A stretch of DNA of 64,000 nucleotides from JAAFHB01 sp942493325 (GTDB taxonomy: Bacteria > Bacteroidota > Bacteroidia > Bacteroidales > Prolixibacteraceae). Below are positions 53,867 to 62,607 of the stretch, one piece after another (the first letter of the stretch is position 1; every line of letters starts with the position of its first letter). The notes under the pieces are model-generated. The model made no database searches. It saw only the letters and a program-made list of their open reading frames with translations, and had not been told where the DNA came from. The stretch spans positions 3,100,001 through 3,164,000 of the forward strand of contig OW818689.1 of assembly GCA_942493325.1 (NCBI GenBank), written 5' to 3'. Both the position numbers and the translations under genes were made by a program.

Positions 53867-56629
53867 TTATTTTAAGGTAACCATATCCACATTCCAGGCA
53901 TTGACATTTATGACCGGTTTGCCAGCACCGGCATCCCTGAGGAAAAATTTGGCCTCATAATTACGCTCTTCACCCGGCAAAAGAGTGACGTAGTTATCCT
54001 GCCAGTAAACAGGTAATACGGGTTGTCCGGTTAAAGGATCCACGATATCGAAAAATATGAAGAAGGCAATTGCATTCGCAGGATTTTTAACCTTTAACCT
54101 GACAATACCATGTTTATCATCTTTCGAATACTGGTAATCATAAGTCAGCCCCACTTTAGGCAGCCGGTCAAGTGCCGTGTAATCGGCATATTGTTTTGTG
54201 GGGGTGTAAAATGGCCAGGACAATTTTTTGGCCGCTTCGTAGTCAAGGACATCATCTTTTGTTGACAACCAATAAATATTATTGTCGACTTCCTTATTTT
54301 CACTGTTATAAATTCTCAAATCCAAAAACCAAACGGGTGTCAGGTTTCTCATTACCGGAAGCTTATAAACAAATTTTGACGTATTCGTTTTTACATCGCC
54401 CGTCCACTGATCAGCGAATATTTCCTTTGAATTGATATCATAAGCCCTGATCTTCACAGTCAGGTGGATGGCATCCGATAAATCTTCATTGGCAAGGTAA
54501 ATATCCTCAAAGCCATACCTGTAAATTGCGTGAAGTGGTGCGCAGGCTTTTCGTACGGCATAAAACGAACCATTTGGTTGCAGATAAGTATCGTACAACT
54601 GCCAGATCAGTTCGGGCCATGCGGAATTTAGTTTCCACTGAATCAACCCCGTGCTGACCGGTTTGTGTGCCACAAAAGCTTCGAACATCGGGCGCATCAA
54701 CTCATAATTACTGACCTGTGACTTGAACGCGAATTCCTCCAATGTCGAAGATTCACCGTACCTTTGGGCCAATGATTCCCGGAAACGGTCAAGCGTAGTA
54801 AATTCATTCCGGCCAGTATGATACTCCCAGTATTTCTTATCAATAGGCCACAGGCTCTCTTCCGGCAACATCTTTCTTAGTGAAGCAACAGGAGGAATAC
54901 TAGCACCCGGGCAGGTTTCGGTATTAAATCCCCAGGCACCACCGAGCGTTGTATCAGTAAACCAATAGACAGGAGGCGTCTCCGCGTAAGGTCCCATCAT
55001 TTTCATCCCGGTAGGACCACTGATATCGCTTACCAGCGGAACTTCCGCTACAACGCGGTTATTTTCAGTACCTGCCCCTCCTGCCGACGTGGCATACGAC
55101 CGTGAAGGGTCATATTTTTTGAATAATTCAATATACTTCCGCTCCAGATCGGGAGCAGGTAGTTTATCACTGCCCAGCATCCAGAGATAAATACACGGAT
55201 GATTTCGAAGCCAAAGCATCTGATCTTTCCACGAGGCAGCTAAAAGATTGATGTCTTCCTCGGTAACAGCACCTCCGTATTTTACATCACATGGTTTAAG
55301 CAGGTATTCCTCATGTTCCCAGTGACAGTTCCAGCCGATCATCACCAGAATACCGTATTCATCACACAAATCATATAATTTTTCATCTTTCCCCCAAAAA
55401 CCTTCGCACCTGATACTGTTCAGATTCATATGCTGTACATATTTTAACTGTGCTTCAACCGATTCTCTGGTATCCTGAAGCAACAAATCATCGGTCCAGC
55501 CGCCACCCTTGATTAATACAAACTTTCCGTTGACCTCAAAAGCCCGGTTCTTTCTTTCATCCAGAGAACTGCTGATTTCGCGTATGCCGTATTGCTTCTC
55601 CATCACATCCAGAATTTTGTTCCCGGCAACAAATTCAACTTTAAGCTTATACAGGGAGGGATTACCCATCCCGTTAGGCCACCAGAGTTTTACGTCTTTA
55701 ACAGATAGTTCCGGGAAATCACCTGGCGAAAAATTGCACGACAAGGTATCGCCGGATTGCACAGTTACCTTTTGCTCAACAATACCTAATTGATAATCAA
55801 CCCGCAGAGTCCCTTCGATTGGTTTCGCAGTGCTGTTAACCAGTTCTGTCTGAATAAAGAGCTCTGCATCTTTCGCCGTTGTTTTGTTGACTTTTGCATA
55901 CACAAATGGGCTGCGGATTTTGACTCCCTCGTTTATTTCGAGGAACACTTCCCTGAAAATACCCAGGTTTCTGTCCCGGGGAAGCGGATTCCAGTCGACA
56001 AAACCAATCGAATATTCCCCATCGGCATGTTGCCACATCTTTAAAGCCAGCGTATTTTCCCCGGCAATAATAAATTCATTGATCTTAAAGGTGAACATCC
56101 GGTAAGTACCCGCGAACTGTTCCCTGCCAGCAACTTTTTTACCGTTAACCCACAGATCAGCCCTGTAGTTTATGCCATTAAAACGAAGGGAGACTTCCTT
56201 TTCAAGATCTTCCGGATTTAAAAGGAAGGTCGTTCTAAACCACCAGGGTTGTTTAAACTGATCATAATCTACATCCTGCATATTGATCCCGAAATAAGGA
56301 TCTTTGATGACTCCTGTGGTTGCCCAACTGCCCAGTACAGTTCCCGGAACGATCGCCCGGTACCATGAACCGGCATCAAATCCATTCTGTGAGATCAGCT
56401 TTTCATCAATATTGTTCAGCTTATTTTCGGGTTGCATTTTCCAGTTTTCCTTTAGTACCTCCACCCTGGAGGTAATGAGCGGTTCGGATTGCCGGCAGAA
56501 AAGCATCAGGAATGGAACAGCAAGGAAAGAAATGACAATAGCCCGTCTAAACCAGCTGTTGGCTGCAGGATGCGCCGGGCTTTTTGTATCGGTCAGAACA
56601 TTATAGGTGGGAAACTTCATGGGATTCAT
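53867..56629 (-). CDS. GH2 exo-beta-D-glucosaminidase/beta-mannosidase-like enzyme
   Basis: 920 residues. N-terminal hydrophobic anchor/signal (about 27-45). Sugar-binding domain (about 60-235, with WWFRTTFLLNPEDLEKEVSL), two immunoglobulin-like domains, and a TIM barrel (about 365-700). The acid/base position reads LWMLGSDKLP with Asp488 in place of the usual NE pair. The nucleophile is Glu571 in WGFNTETCPGASIP. The GSD/NTE combination is known from exo-beta-D-glucosaminidases such as CsxA, which use Asp and Glu. It would remove glucosamine from chitosan-like or other aminoglycan ends. It heads a cluster with a transporter and an aminotransferase. Confidence 0.9.
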   Translation of the reverse strand: MNPMKFPTYNVLTDTKSPAHPAANSWFRRAIVISFLAVPFLMLFCRQSEPLITSRVEVLKENWKMQPENKLNNIDEKLISQNGFDAGSWYRAIVPGTVLGSWATTGVIKDPYFGINMQDVDYDQFKQPWWFRTTFLLNPEDLEKEVSLRFNGINYRADLWVNGKKVAGREQFAGTYRMFTFKINEFIIAGENTLALKMWQHADGEYSIGFVDWNPLPRDRNLGIFREVFLEINEGVKIRSPFVYAKVNKTTAKDAELFIQTELVNSTAKPIEGTLRVDYQLGIVEQKVTVQSGDTLSCNFSPGDFPELSVKDVKLWWPNGMGNPSLYKLKVEFVAGNKILDVMEKQYGIREISSSLDERKNRAFEVNGKFVLIKGGGWTDDLLLQDTRESVEAQLKYVQHMNLNSIRCEGFWGKDEKLYDLCDEYGILVMIGWNCHWEHEEYLLKPCDVKYGGAVTEEDINLLAASWKDQMLWLRNHPCIYLWMLGSDKLPAPDLERKYIELFKKYDPSRSYATSAGGAGTENNRVVAEVPLVSDISGPTGMKMMGPYAETPPVYWFTDTTLGGAWGFNTETCPGASIPPVASLRKMLPEESLWPIDKKYWEYHTGRNEFTTLDRFRESLAQRYGESSTLEEFAFKSQVSNYELMRPMFEAFVAHKPVSTGLIQWKLNSAWPELIWQLYDTYLQPNGSFYAVRKACAPLHAIYRYGFEDIYLANEDLSDAIHLTVKIRAYDINSKEIFADQWTGDVKTNTSKFVYKLPVMRNLTPVWFLDLRIYNSENKEVDNNIYWLSTKDDVLDYEAAKKLSWPFYTPTKQYADYTALDRLPKVGLTYDYQYSKDDKHGIVRLKVKNPANAIAFFIFFDIVDPLTGQPVLPVYWQDNYVTLLPGEERNYEAKFFLRDAGAGKPVINVNAWNVDMVTLK

Positions 56630-56831
56630 TTTTTATTGACATAATTCCGGATTGGGTATGAAATCAGATCACTCTGAATACCGTAGGTGCCCGGTAATCA
56701 TATCAAAGGAAAAAAAATACAAATTCAAAAACTTCAAGAATATTACTCAGTTTGCATTTTATTTTAACCCGATTGTGAACTTTTAAAACTCAATTCTTCC
56801 TAAAAATGTTAGAATTCTTGCAGACAAACCC

Positions 56832-56890
56832 GGGCGAAGGGCATGGGGCGAGGGGCAGGGGGGCAGAGCATGGGGAAAGGGCGAAAGGGC
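56832..56890 (+). repeat. G-rich tract with G-quadruplex potential
   Basis: At least seven runs of three or more G (GGGCGAAGGGCATGGGG, then GGGG, GGGGGG, GGGG, GGG, GGG) with loops of two to eight bases. This easily satisfies the usual G-quadruplex pattern on the plus strand. It lies about 205 bases upstream of the GH2 start, directly before the 30-base palindrome. Confidence 0.6.
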
Positions 56891-56894
56891 AGGC

Positions 56895-56924
56895 TGTAGA
56901 GACGCACGGCCGTGCGTCTCTACA
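56895..56924. repeat. Perfect 30-base palindrome, REP-like
   Basis: The core GACGCACGGCCGTGCGTC is shared with the palindrome at 4097-4116. Here it is extended by TGTAGA and TCTACA on the two sides, so all 30 bases are self-complementary. It is likely a REP-type element or a hairpin terminator for leftward and rightward reads. Confidence 0.85.
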
Positions 56925-57142
56925 AAAGAGGCGAAAGGGAGATGATGAGAAAATGTGCTAATATGTCAATGTGCCAATGTTCCAATGCTTTCAGATTGGA
57001 ATCACAGAGTTTAATGTATTCTTATTAGGAGTAATACCTAAACTTTTGTATGAATTGACTTCCCCGATTCTCGGGGCAGGCAGTCGAACTTTGTTTTGTG
57101 AATCGAAAATCAACGCAGCTAAATCCGTCATATTCTATTTCC

Positions 57143-57314
57143 CAATCCCGGAGGGATTAAATCTTTGTAACCCCGGGTAAGCAATTCCGGATCCAAAATT
57201 AATATATTGAAATCGAGTCTATTCGGAATTGCGCCACCCGGGGTTCGGACGATCAACCAATTGTGCGGCGCAACTACATCCCTAATTGAAAATCATGTGT
57301 TCCATGCGCCGCAA
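57143..57314 (+). repeat. Dispersed intergenic repeat, copy B
   Basis: Aligns over its full length with the reverse complement of 3821-3994. Identical blocks include CCCCGGGTAAGC, GCGCCACCC, TGCGGCGCAACTAC, TAATTGAAAATCAT and ATGCGCCGCAA. The right end forms the same TGCGGCGCA/TGCGCCGCA hairpin. The REP-like palindrome lies about 220 bases to its left, the same relative side as for copy A. Confidence 0.8.
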
Positions 57315-57425
57315 GTTAAAGCAAATACCCTTTTCATCGAAATTACGAGGCATTTCATCGAAAAAAATTGGTACACCATCAGGCTAAGGGATATCTTCGT
57401 CATCGTAATCATAAACTGATAGAAA

Positions 57426-58133
57426 ATGAAACGAAAATTAATTCTGATCGCCGCACTCATTTTACTCCTTTTCGGTTGTAACAATTATTACATGGTCAGT
57501 TCTCTTAACCCGTTCTACACCGAAAAAAACATCACGCTTGACCGGAAAGTTGAAGGATCATGGACTGTACAGGCTATACCCGCGACTGAAGATTCCTCCA
57601 TTAATCCGGCAATTTGGGGATTTGCGGATACTACATCCACATGGCTTATAAAACAACACATTTCGAAAAATGTAGTTAAGGATAAGCACGGAGCTGATTC
57701 AATTTCCTGGAAACCCGAAAATTTTTACATCGCTCAATTACGAAATTCATCCGACTCGGCCGGTTATGAATTTAAAGTTGTGCTGTTTCGTGCAAAAAAT
57801 GTTCTTTATGCCGATTTTAGTACATCAAATAAGGAAAAATTATTTTCAAGCAAACTGGCCACGAACAATTTCTTCGAGGTTCATACATTGGCCCGGGTTA
57901 CTTTTATCAATAATAGAATGACCTTGTCGTGGCTGGGTGCAGACTGTGTAAAGGATATGATCGAAAACAAGCGTGTACGTGTTAAATACCAGTGGATAAA
58001 TGAGGCTGGTAAATTTGTACTTACGGCAACTTCGAAAGAACTATATGGAATGATTGAGCGGTATGCCGATCAGCCCCGATTCATGGATTGGAATAATCAA
58101 AAAGCGAAACTGGAATTAACCCGGATAAAATAG
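57426..58133 (+). CDS. Lipoprotein of unknown function, in operon with LytS/LytTR system
   Basis: 235 residues. Lipoprotein signal with lipobox LLFGC. After it comes YYMVSSLNPFYTEKN, a linker typical of proteins that sit on the membrane and bind outside ligands, and then a beta-rich domain that ends in LELTRIK. Not recognised as a named family. The sensor kinase gene begins six bases after its stop, so it may supply the input of that system or be under its control. Both ideas are inference. Confidence 0.78.
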   Translation: MKRKLILIAALILLLFGCNNYYMVSSLNPFYTEKNITLDRKVEGSWTVQAIPATEDSSINPAIWGFADTTSTWLIKQHISKNVVKDKHGADSISWKPENFYIAQLRNSSDSAGYEFKVVLFRAKNVLYADFSTSNKEKLFSSKLATNNFFEVHTLARVTFINNRMTLSWLGADCVKDMIENKRVRVKYQWINEAGKFVLTATSKELYGMIERYADQPRFMDWNNQKAKLELTRIK

Positions 58134-58139
58134 TGAACT

Positions 58140-59396
58140 ATGAAAACTATTCAATTTAAAAGGCAATTAATCATTGCATTGCATTTGCTGTTCTGGATCG
58201 TATCCTTCAATCTGTTTAATAGCTTTTTTAGTCGCGGGGTAGAATCCGGTTATGTATTGAACGGAATGGATTTAACCTGGCTGGATTTATTGTGGATTAC
58301 CAATTTAATTCTGTTTGTAGTTTTAACACCATTTATTTGGTTTGTAAAGGGAATCAATATAAGGTTAAAACGATGGGTAACAGCACTGAATTTGATTTTG
58401 ATTCTGGCAGGTGCTTATTTATCTTTTTTCCCTTCCGGAACCGATCTTCTTATTCCTGTTCTATTAATCTATTTTCTCTCTAACTTCCTTTACGTACTAA
58501 TCTTTCACCTTACGATTGTTGTGGCCGTTTATATAAATATCAGATTTTTGATAACGAGATATTTGTCGAAAGGCAGGATATGGGTTTACCTGGTAAATAC
58601 GCTTGGGTTGGCTATCGTTGCCGGTATTCTGAATTATGCACTTTTCGATCTTTTCATCGACCTGATATTCCCGCAGATGTTCTTTCTTTCGTGGTTTACA
58701 GTGCCTGAACTCATTCTGATAATGATGGTGTATCTAACTATTACGACCGTTATCATCCTGCTGGTGAAGTACTGGCAAATGATTATCGACAACAGAGAAA
58801 AAGTACAGCACGAATTATCGGCACTTAAAGCCCAGATTAATCCACACTTTCTTTTTAATAATCTGAATACTATTTATGCATTGGCATCCAGAGGTGATCA
58901 GCGGACAAAGGATGTAATTCTGCAGTTATCCGATTTTTTAAGATATGTTTTGTACGATACCTCGAGTGAAAAAATTCAGCTTGAGAAGGAAATTGAAATC
59001 ATAAAAACATATGTCGGTTTACAAAAGGAACGTATCAATCCCGATGTTACCGAAATAATTCTGAATATTACAGGGGATTTCAGCGGCGCATTGATTGCAC
59101 CCCTGCTTTTGCTTCCGCTTGCCGAAAACTGTTTCAAACATGGGGTCGGAAAAAATAAGGGGACGATACTCATTGAGATTGCCTATTCAAATCATGAGCT
59201 GCATTTTATCACCAAAAATCCGGTTGCACGCCGCGAAGATCCGGTTAATAATGAGCAGGGAAAAATCGGGATTAAAAACGTCGAAAAAAGATTAAATTTG
59301 TTGTACCCTGGAAAGCACCTGCTCTCATTTGACGAGAACGGGGATACCTTCAGTGTTGATTTAAAGCTTAATCTGTCAGATAATAATGGCCATTAA
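58140..59396 (+). CDS. LytS/YehU-type sensor histidine kinase
   Basis: 418 residues. Six or seven hydrophobic segments (about 8-210) and no recognised extracellular sensor domain. The His_kinase domain (PF06580 type) holds LKAQINPHFLFNNLNTIYAL with His236 as the phosphoacceptor. A reduced ATPase domain follows, with LLLPLAENCFKHGVGKNKG as the N-box region and NEQGKIGIKNVEKRLNLLYP as the G-box region. It phosphorylates the response regulator whose gene overlaps its last 11 bases. The stimulus is unknown; with the lipoprotein upstream, an envelope signal is likely. Confidence 0.93.
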   Translation: MKTIQFKRQLIIALHLLFWIVSFNLFNSFFSRGVESGYVLNGMDLTWLDLLWITNLILFVVLTPFIWFVKGINIRLKRWVTALNLILILAGAYLSFFPSGTDLLIPVLLIYFLSNFLYVLIFHLTIVVAVYINIRFLITRYLSKGRIWVYLVNTLGLAIVAGILNYALFDLFIDLIFPQMFFLSWFTVPELILIMMVYLTITTVIILLVKYWQMIIDNREKVQHELSALKAQINPHFLFNNLNTIYALASRGDQRTKDVILQLSDFLRYVLYDTSSEKIQLEKEIEIIKTYVGLQKERINPDVTEIILNITGDFSGALIAPLLLLPLAENCFKHGVGKNKGTILIEIAYSNHELHFITKNPVARREDPVNNEQGKIGIKNVEKRLNLLYPGKHLLSFDENGDTFSVDLKLNLSDNNGH

Positions 59397-60093
59397 ATGT
59401 ATAGTGATCGAAGATGAACCCGCTGCAAGAGAAATTCTGCAACGCAACATATCGCAATGCCCCGATCTGGAGTGGTGTGGTTCATTTGAAGATCCTTTTT
59501 CGGCCCAAAGTTTTCTTGATAAGAATAATGTGGATCTTATGTTTCTGGATATCAACCTGCCGGGAATGTCAGGAATCAGTTTTTTGCGTACGCTGATTAA
59601 ACCGCCGCTGGTAATTATCACGACTGCCTATTCACAATATGCCGTTGATGGTTTCGATCTTGAAGTCGTCGATTTTCTGCTAAAACCGTTTTCGTTTGAA
59701 AGGTTTTACAAATCAGTAAATAAGGCGAAAGAACGCTTAATCCCGAAACCAGATAGTTCACATTCGCGAAAAATCCTGGTAAGGGCCGATAAGCGTATTT
59801 ACCAGATCGACCTCGATGAACTATTGTATGTTGAGGCCTGCGGTGATTACACCACAGTGTGTTGCTCCGATAAAAAGCTGATCGCGCACGAAACTTTGAA
59901 AAGCTGGGAAGAAAAACTCAAGGGATATTCTTTTTATAAAATACACCGGTCGATCATTATCAATCTTCAAAAGATAAATCATATCGAGGGAAATATGGCA
60001 ATCATCGGTAAGCAAAAACTCGTGGTATCAGAAGCTTACCGCGAACAATTGATCACCTTACTGCTGGGACGGAACCTGACACAGATCGGGTGA
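59386..60093 (+). CDS. LytTR-family response regulator
   Basis: 235 residues. Receiver domain 1-120 with acidic pocket CIVIEDEPAAREI, phosphoacceptor Asp55 in LMFLDINLPG, and VDFLLKPFSFERFYK. LytTR DNA-binding domain about 135-235: ILVRADKRIYQIDLDELLYV, then ACGDYTTV and FYKIHRSIIINLQKINHIE. It overlaps the kinase gene by 11 bases, so translation is coupled. LytTR proteins bind direct repeats upstream of target genes; no targets can be named here. Confidence 0.95.
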   Translation: MAIKCIVIEDEPAAREILQRNISQCPDLEWCGSFEDPFSAQSFLDKNNVDLMFLDINLPGMSGISFLRTLIKPPLVIITTAYSQYAVDGFDLEVVDFLLKPFSFERFYKSVNKAKERLIPKPDSSHSRKILVRADKRIYQIDLDELLYVEACGDYTTVCCSDKKLIAHETLKSWEEKLKGYSFYKIHRSIIINLQKINHIEGNMAIIGKQKLVVSEAYREQLITLLLGRNLTQIG

Positions 60094-60138
60094 GGATGAA
60101 ACCATGACCGGACAGTCAAATATTGTAGTTATTATTCC

Positions 60139-60522
60139 TTACCAAATAGTCTGAATATTGTATTTCCTTATGTTTTCATCTTTTGTTGCAATAGTCAAAT
60201 TGTCGTTTTTGCATTGAGCAATCAAAAGTCTGTCAAAAGGGTCGCGATGAATAAATTCCAAAGTTGAAACAATTATTGTATGGTCAAATGTAATAGGCAA
60301 TAATTCAAAACCGTTTTCTTCTACCATTTCAAGAAATCGCTTAAACCCTTTAGGAAATCTAAATTTATCAAGACTGATTTTAATCGAAATCTCCCAAATG
60401 GATGCAATGCTGACGATCTTTAAATTGTCAGTATCCTCAATAGCATCTCTAACATTACCTGATAATTTTTCATCACCATTGAGAAACCAGACAAGAGTGT
60501 GAGTATCAAGGAGTATGTCCAT
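60139..60522 (-). CDS. PIN-domain toxin (VapC-like)
   Basis: 127 residues, a normal PIN toxin. Acidic active-site residues: Asp6 in ILLDTHTLVWFL, the Glu in ASIWEISIKISL, and the Asp in HRDPFDRLLIAQC. Such toxins cut RNA, usually tRNA or rRNA, when their antitoxin is degraded. The start codon shares one base with the antitoxin's stop (TAATG), the classical coupled arrangement. Low G+C compared with the neighbouring genes suggests transfer. Confidence 0.9.
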   Translation of the reverse strand: MDILLDTHTLVWFLNGDEKLSGNVRDAIEDTDNLKIVSIASIWEISIKISLDKFRFPKGFKRFLEMVEENGFELLPITFDHTIIVSTLEFIHRDPFDRLLIAQCKNDNLTIATKDENIRKYNIQTIW

Positions 60523-60725
60523 TACATATAGTTTTTGAAATCATCCAATGGAGCATCAAAATCTGGAGATATGTAAATTTGTCCTTTAGCACAACCAAAC
60601 TTTGGAATCTTTTTCTTTAATTCATTTTTTCTTTTACTCATTAAAGAATCGATGAAGTCATTTACTTCAGCCTTTAAGTCTGACGGCAAGTAATTGATCT
60701 TTTTATATAATTGAATCTGTTTCAT
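60522..60725 (-). CDS. DUF2281/VapB-like antitoxin
   Basis: 67 residues. The DUF2281 pattern is seen in LPSDLKAEVNDFIDSLMSKR, then a basic linker (KKKIPKFGCAKGQI) and a tail DFDAPLDDFKNYM that would wrap the toxin. It lies upstream of, and coupled to, the PIN toxin gene. Antitoxins of this kind usually repress their own promoter. Confidence 0.85.
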   Translation of the reverse strand: MKQIQLYKKINYLPSDLKAEVNDFIDSLMSKRKNELKKKIPKFGCAKGQIYISPDFDAPLDDFKNYM

Positions 60726-60740
60726 AATGCTTCTTTTTCA

Positions 60741-60748
60741 CAAAGGTA
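60741..60748 (-). promoter_or_regulatory. Bacteroidota -7 box upstream of the toxin-antitoxin pair
   Basis: The minus strand reads TACCTTTG, a complete TAnnTTTG match. It is 15 bases upstream of the antitoxin ATG, which would give a very short leader. No good -33 element is visible 19 bases further up. Confidence 0.4.
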
Positions 60749-60815
60749 CATTCTATTTTTATATGCGATTATCTTCGAAGTTAGGATTTTTTCAGCTTGC
60801 AACCATTATAGCCAG

Positions 60816-61553
60816 TTAATTTATTTCCAATATCTCAATAGTTTCATTTAGTGAATTCTGTTTTGCAAAATCAATGGCATTCAGTCCATAATTACCTATA
60901 AAATTCATGTCTGCTCCATGCGATAATAGAACTCTAACTAAATCGTTAAATCCATGTTGCGAAGCAAACATAATAGGTGTTGAATTGTCAATGTCTTTAG
61001 CGTTGACATTTGCTTTGTATTCCAACAAAACTTTAACTGAATTAATTTTATTGGCATTAGATGCAAACATTAATGCTGTATAACCTTTTTCGTCTTTCTG
61101 CTCTATGGAAGCACCCTTATGAATTAGCAGTGCAACGACATTGTCATTGCCCATATATGCTGCTGACATTAATGGTGTTAGTCCCGTGTCGTCTGTGATA
61201 TTTATGTCTGCGTTAGCTTCTAATAGTGCTTTAACAATTTCAGTATTGCCATTTGCAGATGCTGCAATTAAAGCTGAGCTGTTAAATATTTTCTGTTTCT
61301 TGTTTGTCCCTTTTTTATTTATGTCAGCACCGCTCTTAATCAAGGCTTCAACAATTTTCACTTGTTGTCTGCTTGCAGAAAGTAGAATTGCTGGAATACA
61401 ATTTCTGTCAAACGAGTTCGGATTTGCACCAGAGTTGATTGCTTGAATAGCTTGGGCAATATTGTCGGTAACAATCGCATTTATCAAAGCAATGTCTAAA
61501 GAGCTTTGTCTGTCCGTAGGGTTGCTTTTGAATATTCTGTCAAATAGGCTCAT
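60816..61553 (-). CDS. Ankyrin-repeat protein
   Basis: 245 residues, no signal peptide, so cytoplasmic. About six ankyrin repeats from residue 25, for example NTEIVKALLEANADINITDD, TGLTPLMSAAYMGNDNVVAL and NSTPIMFASQHGFNDLVRVL. It binds proteins rather than catalysing. It follows the toxin-antitoxin pair in the same AT-rich patch but is transcribed separately (90 bases away). Partner unknown. Confidence 0.88.
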   Translation of the reverse strand: MSLFDRIFKSNPTDRQSSLDIALINAIVTDNIAQAIQAINSGANPNSFDRNCIPAILLSASRQQVKIVEALIKSGADINKKGTNKKQKIFNSSALIAASANGNTEIVKALLEANADINITDDTGLTPLMSAAYMGNDNVVALLIHKGASIEQKDEKGYTALMFASNANKINSVKVLLEYKANVNAKDIDNSTPIMFASQHGFNDLVRVLLSHGADMNFIGNYGLNAIDFAKQNSLNETIEILEIN

Positions 61554-61774
61554 TGGTCTTGTTGTCTATTAAATGGCTATAACGTTTAATTGTCCGGTGA
61601 AAGCAGACCTATTTTACGCAAATTGGGTGAACAGGTCTGACTGATATCAGATCTATATAAAGTTAATGTTTCTCCTTTGCAATTTGGCAGGTGTGCCAGG
61701 TATTTTTACAAATAGTTTTCGGAGTAGACCCAATGTTTAAATGGTCAATTCGTTTCTCTATTCCTAATAAAGCT

Positions 61775-61782
61775 TAAATTTG
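61775..61782 (+). promoter_or_regulatory. Bacteroidota -7 box for the MBL hydrolase gene
   Basis: TAAATTTG matches TAnnTTTG fully and lies 20 bases before the ATG at 61802. The -33 position reads TTCG/GTTT, close to but not TTTG. The 248-base gap 61554-61801 holds nothing else recognisable. Confidence 0.45.
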
Positions 61783-61801
61783 CCGGATAAAAGAAAATCG
61801 G

Positions 61802-62566
61802 ATGATAGAGATATGCGCGTTGGCTTCAGGGAGTAATGGAAATTGCTATTATATTGGAAATAAAGAGGATGCAATTCTGATCGACGCCGGTATTAACTGC
61901 AAACAAATCCTGATGCGGATGAAATCAAAGGGTCTCGACCCGGCGAAAATCAGGGGGATATTCATTACGCACGAACACAACGACCATGTATGCGGAGCGC
62001 GTGTGCTGGGGAAAAAACTGGATGTTCCTGTTTATATGACCAAAGGTACCTACCAGTCGCTCTACCTGACGAATCAGCCGCATGCCGTAAGATTCATCAA
62101 GGCGGGCGAGCCGGTTATGCTGATCCCGTTTATTATTCATCCCATTCTGAAAAATCACGATGCCAAAGAGCCCACTTCCTTCCGCATCGATTTTCAGGGA
62201 ATAAATATAGGAGTCTTTACTGATATCGGGTTACCCTGTCAGAATGTTACCTCTCATATTAAAGCTTGTCACGCAATATTTCTGGAGACCAATTATGATG
62301 AAAAAATGCTTTGGGAGGGATCATATCCTTATCACCTGAAGCAACGCGTGGCATCGGATGTCGGGCATTTATCCAATATACAGGCGGTGAATTTATTGTC
62401 TGAACACGCTGGACCATCGTTGAAATGGGTGTTTCTGAGCCATCTCTCAGCCGAGAATAATACTCCGCAAATTGCATGGGATACTTTGAAACATCTCGAA
62501 CACAGGTTCAATCTCAGGCTGACCTCACGTCGCGAAGCAAGCGATTTAATAGAAATTGAAATTTGA
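61802..62566 (+). CDS. MBL-fold metallohydrolase (YycJ/WalJ-like)
   Basis: 254 residues, single metallo-beta-lactamase domain. The start EICALASGSNGNCYYIGNKE is the signature of the YycJ/WalJ subgroup. The metal motif FITHEHNDHVCG gives His57, His59, Asp61 and His62. VFTDIG, NYDEKML, SDVGHLSN and LSHLSAENN supply the remaining ligands. Members are thought to be 5'-exonucleases in mismatch repair or DNA metabolism. It stands alone with its own promoter. Confidence 0.9.
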   Translation: MIEICALASGSNGNCYYIGNKEDAILIDAGINCKQILMRMKSKGLDPAKIRGIFITHEHNDHVCGARVLGKKLDVPVYMTKGTYQSLYLTNQPHAVRFIKAGEPVMLIPFIIHPILKNHDAKEPTSFRIDFQGINIGVFTDIGLPCQNVTSHIKACHAIFLETNYDEKMLWEGSYPYHLKQRVASDVGHLSNIQAVNLLSEHAGPSLKWVFLSHLSAENNTPQIAWDTLKHLEHRFNLRLTSRREASDLIEIEI

Positions 62567-62607
62567 ACTAAACCGGTTATTGCAGATCAGCAAATTGGAA
62601 GAGAGTT

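Larger units (their letters stand above)
56630..57425. other. Repeat-rich intergenic region without genes
   Basis: 796 bases between the divergent GH2 and lipoprotein genes. From left to right: an AT-rich stretch with room for the GH2 promoter; a G-rich tract (56832-56890); a 30-base perfect palindrome (56895-56924); phrases such as TATGTCAATGTGCCAATG; and the 172-base dispersed repeat copy B (57143-57314). A short open frame at 56971-57180 runs through these repeats and is not considered a gene. The promoter of the lipoprotein operon should lie in 57315-57425, but no clear box was seen. Confidence 0.6.

Noticed and set aside
56971..57180. 69-codon open frame before the lipoprotein gene
   Set aside because: Overlaps the start of repeat copy B; no start signal, no recognisable domain.
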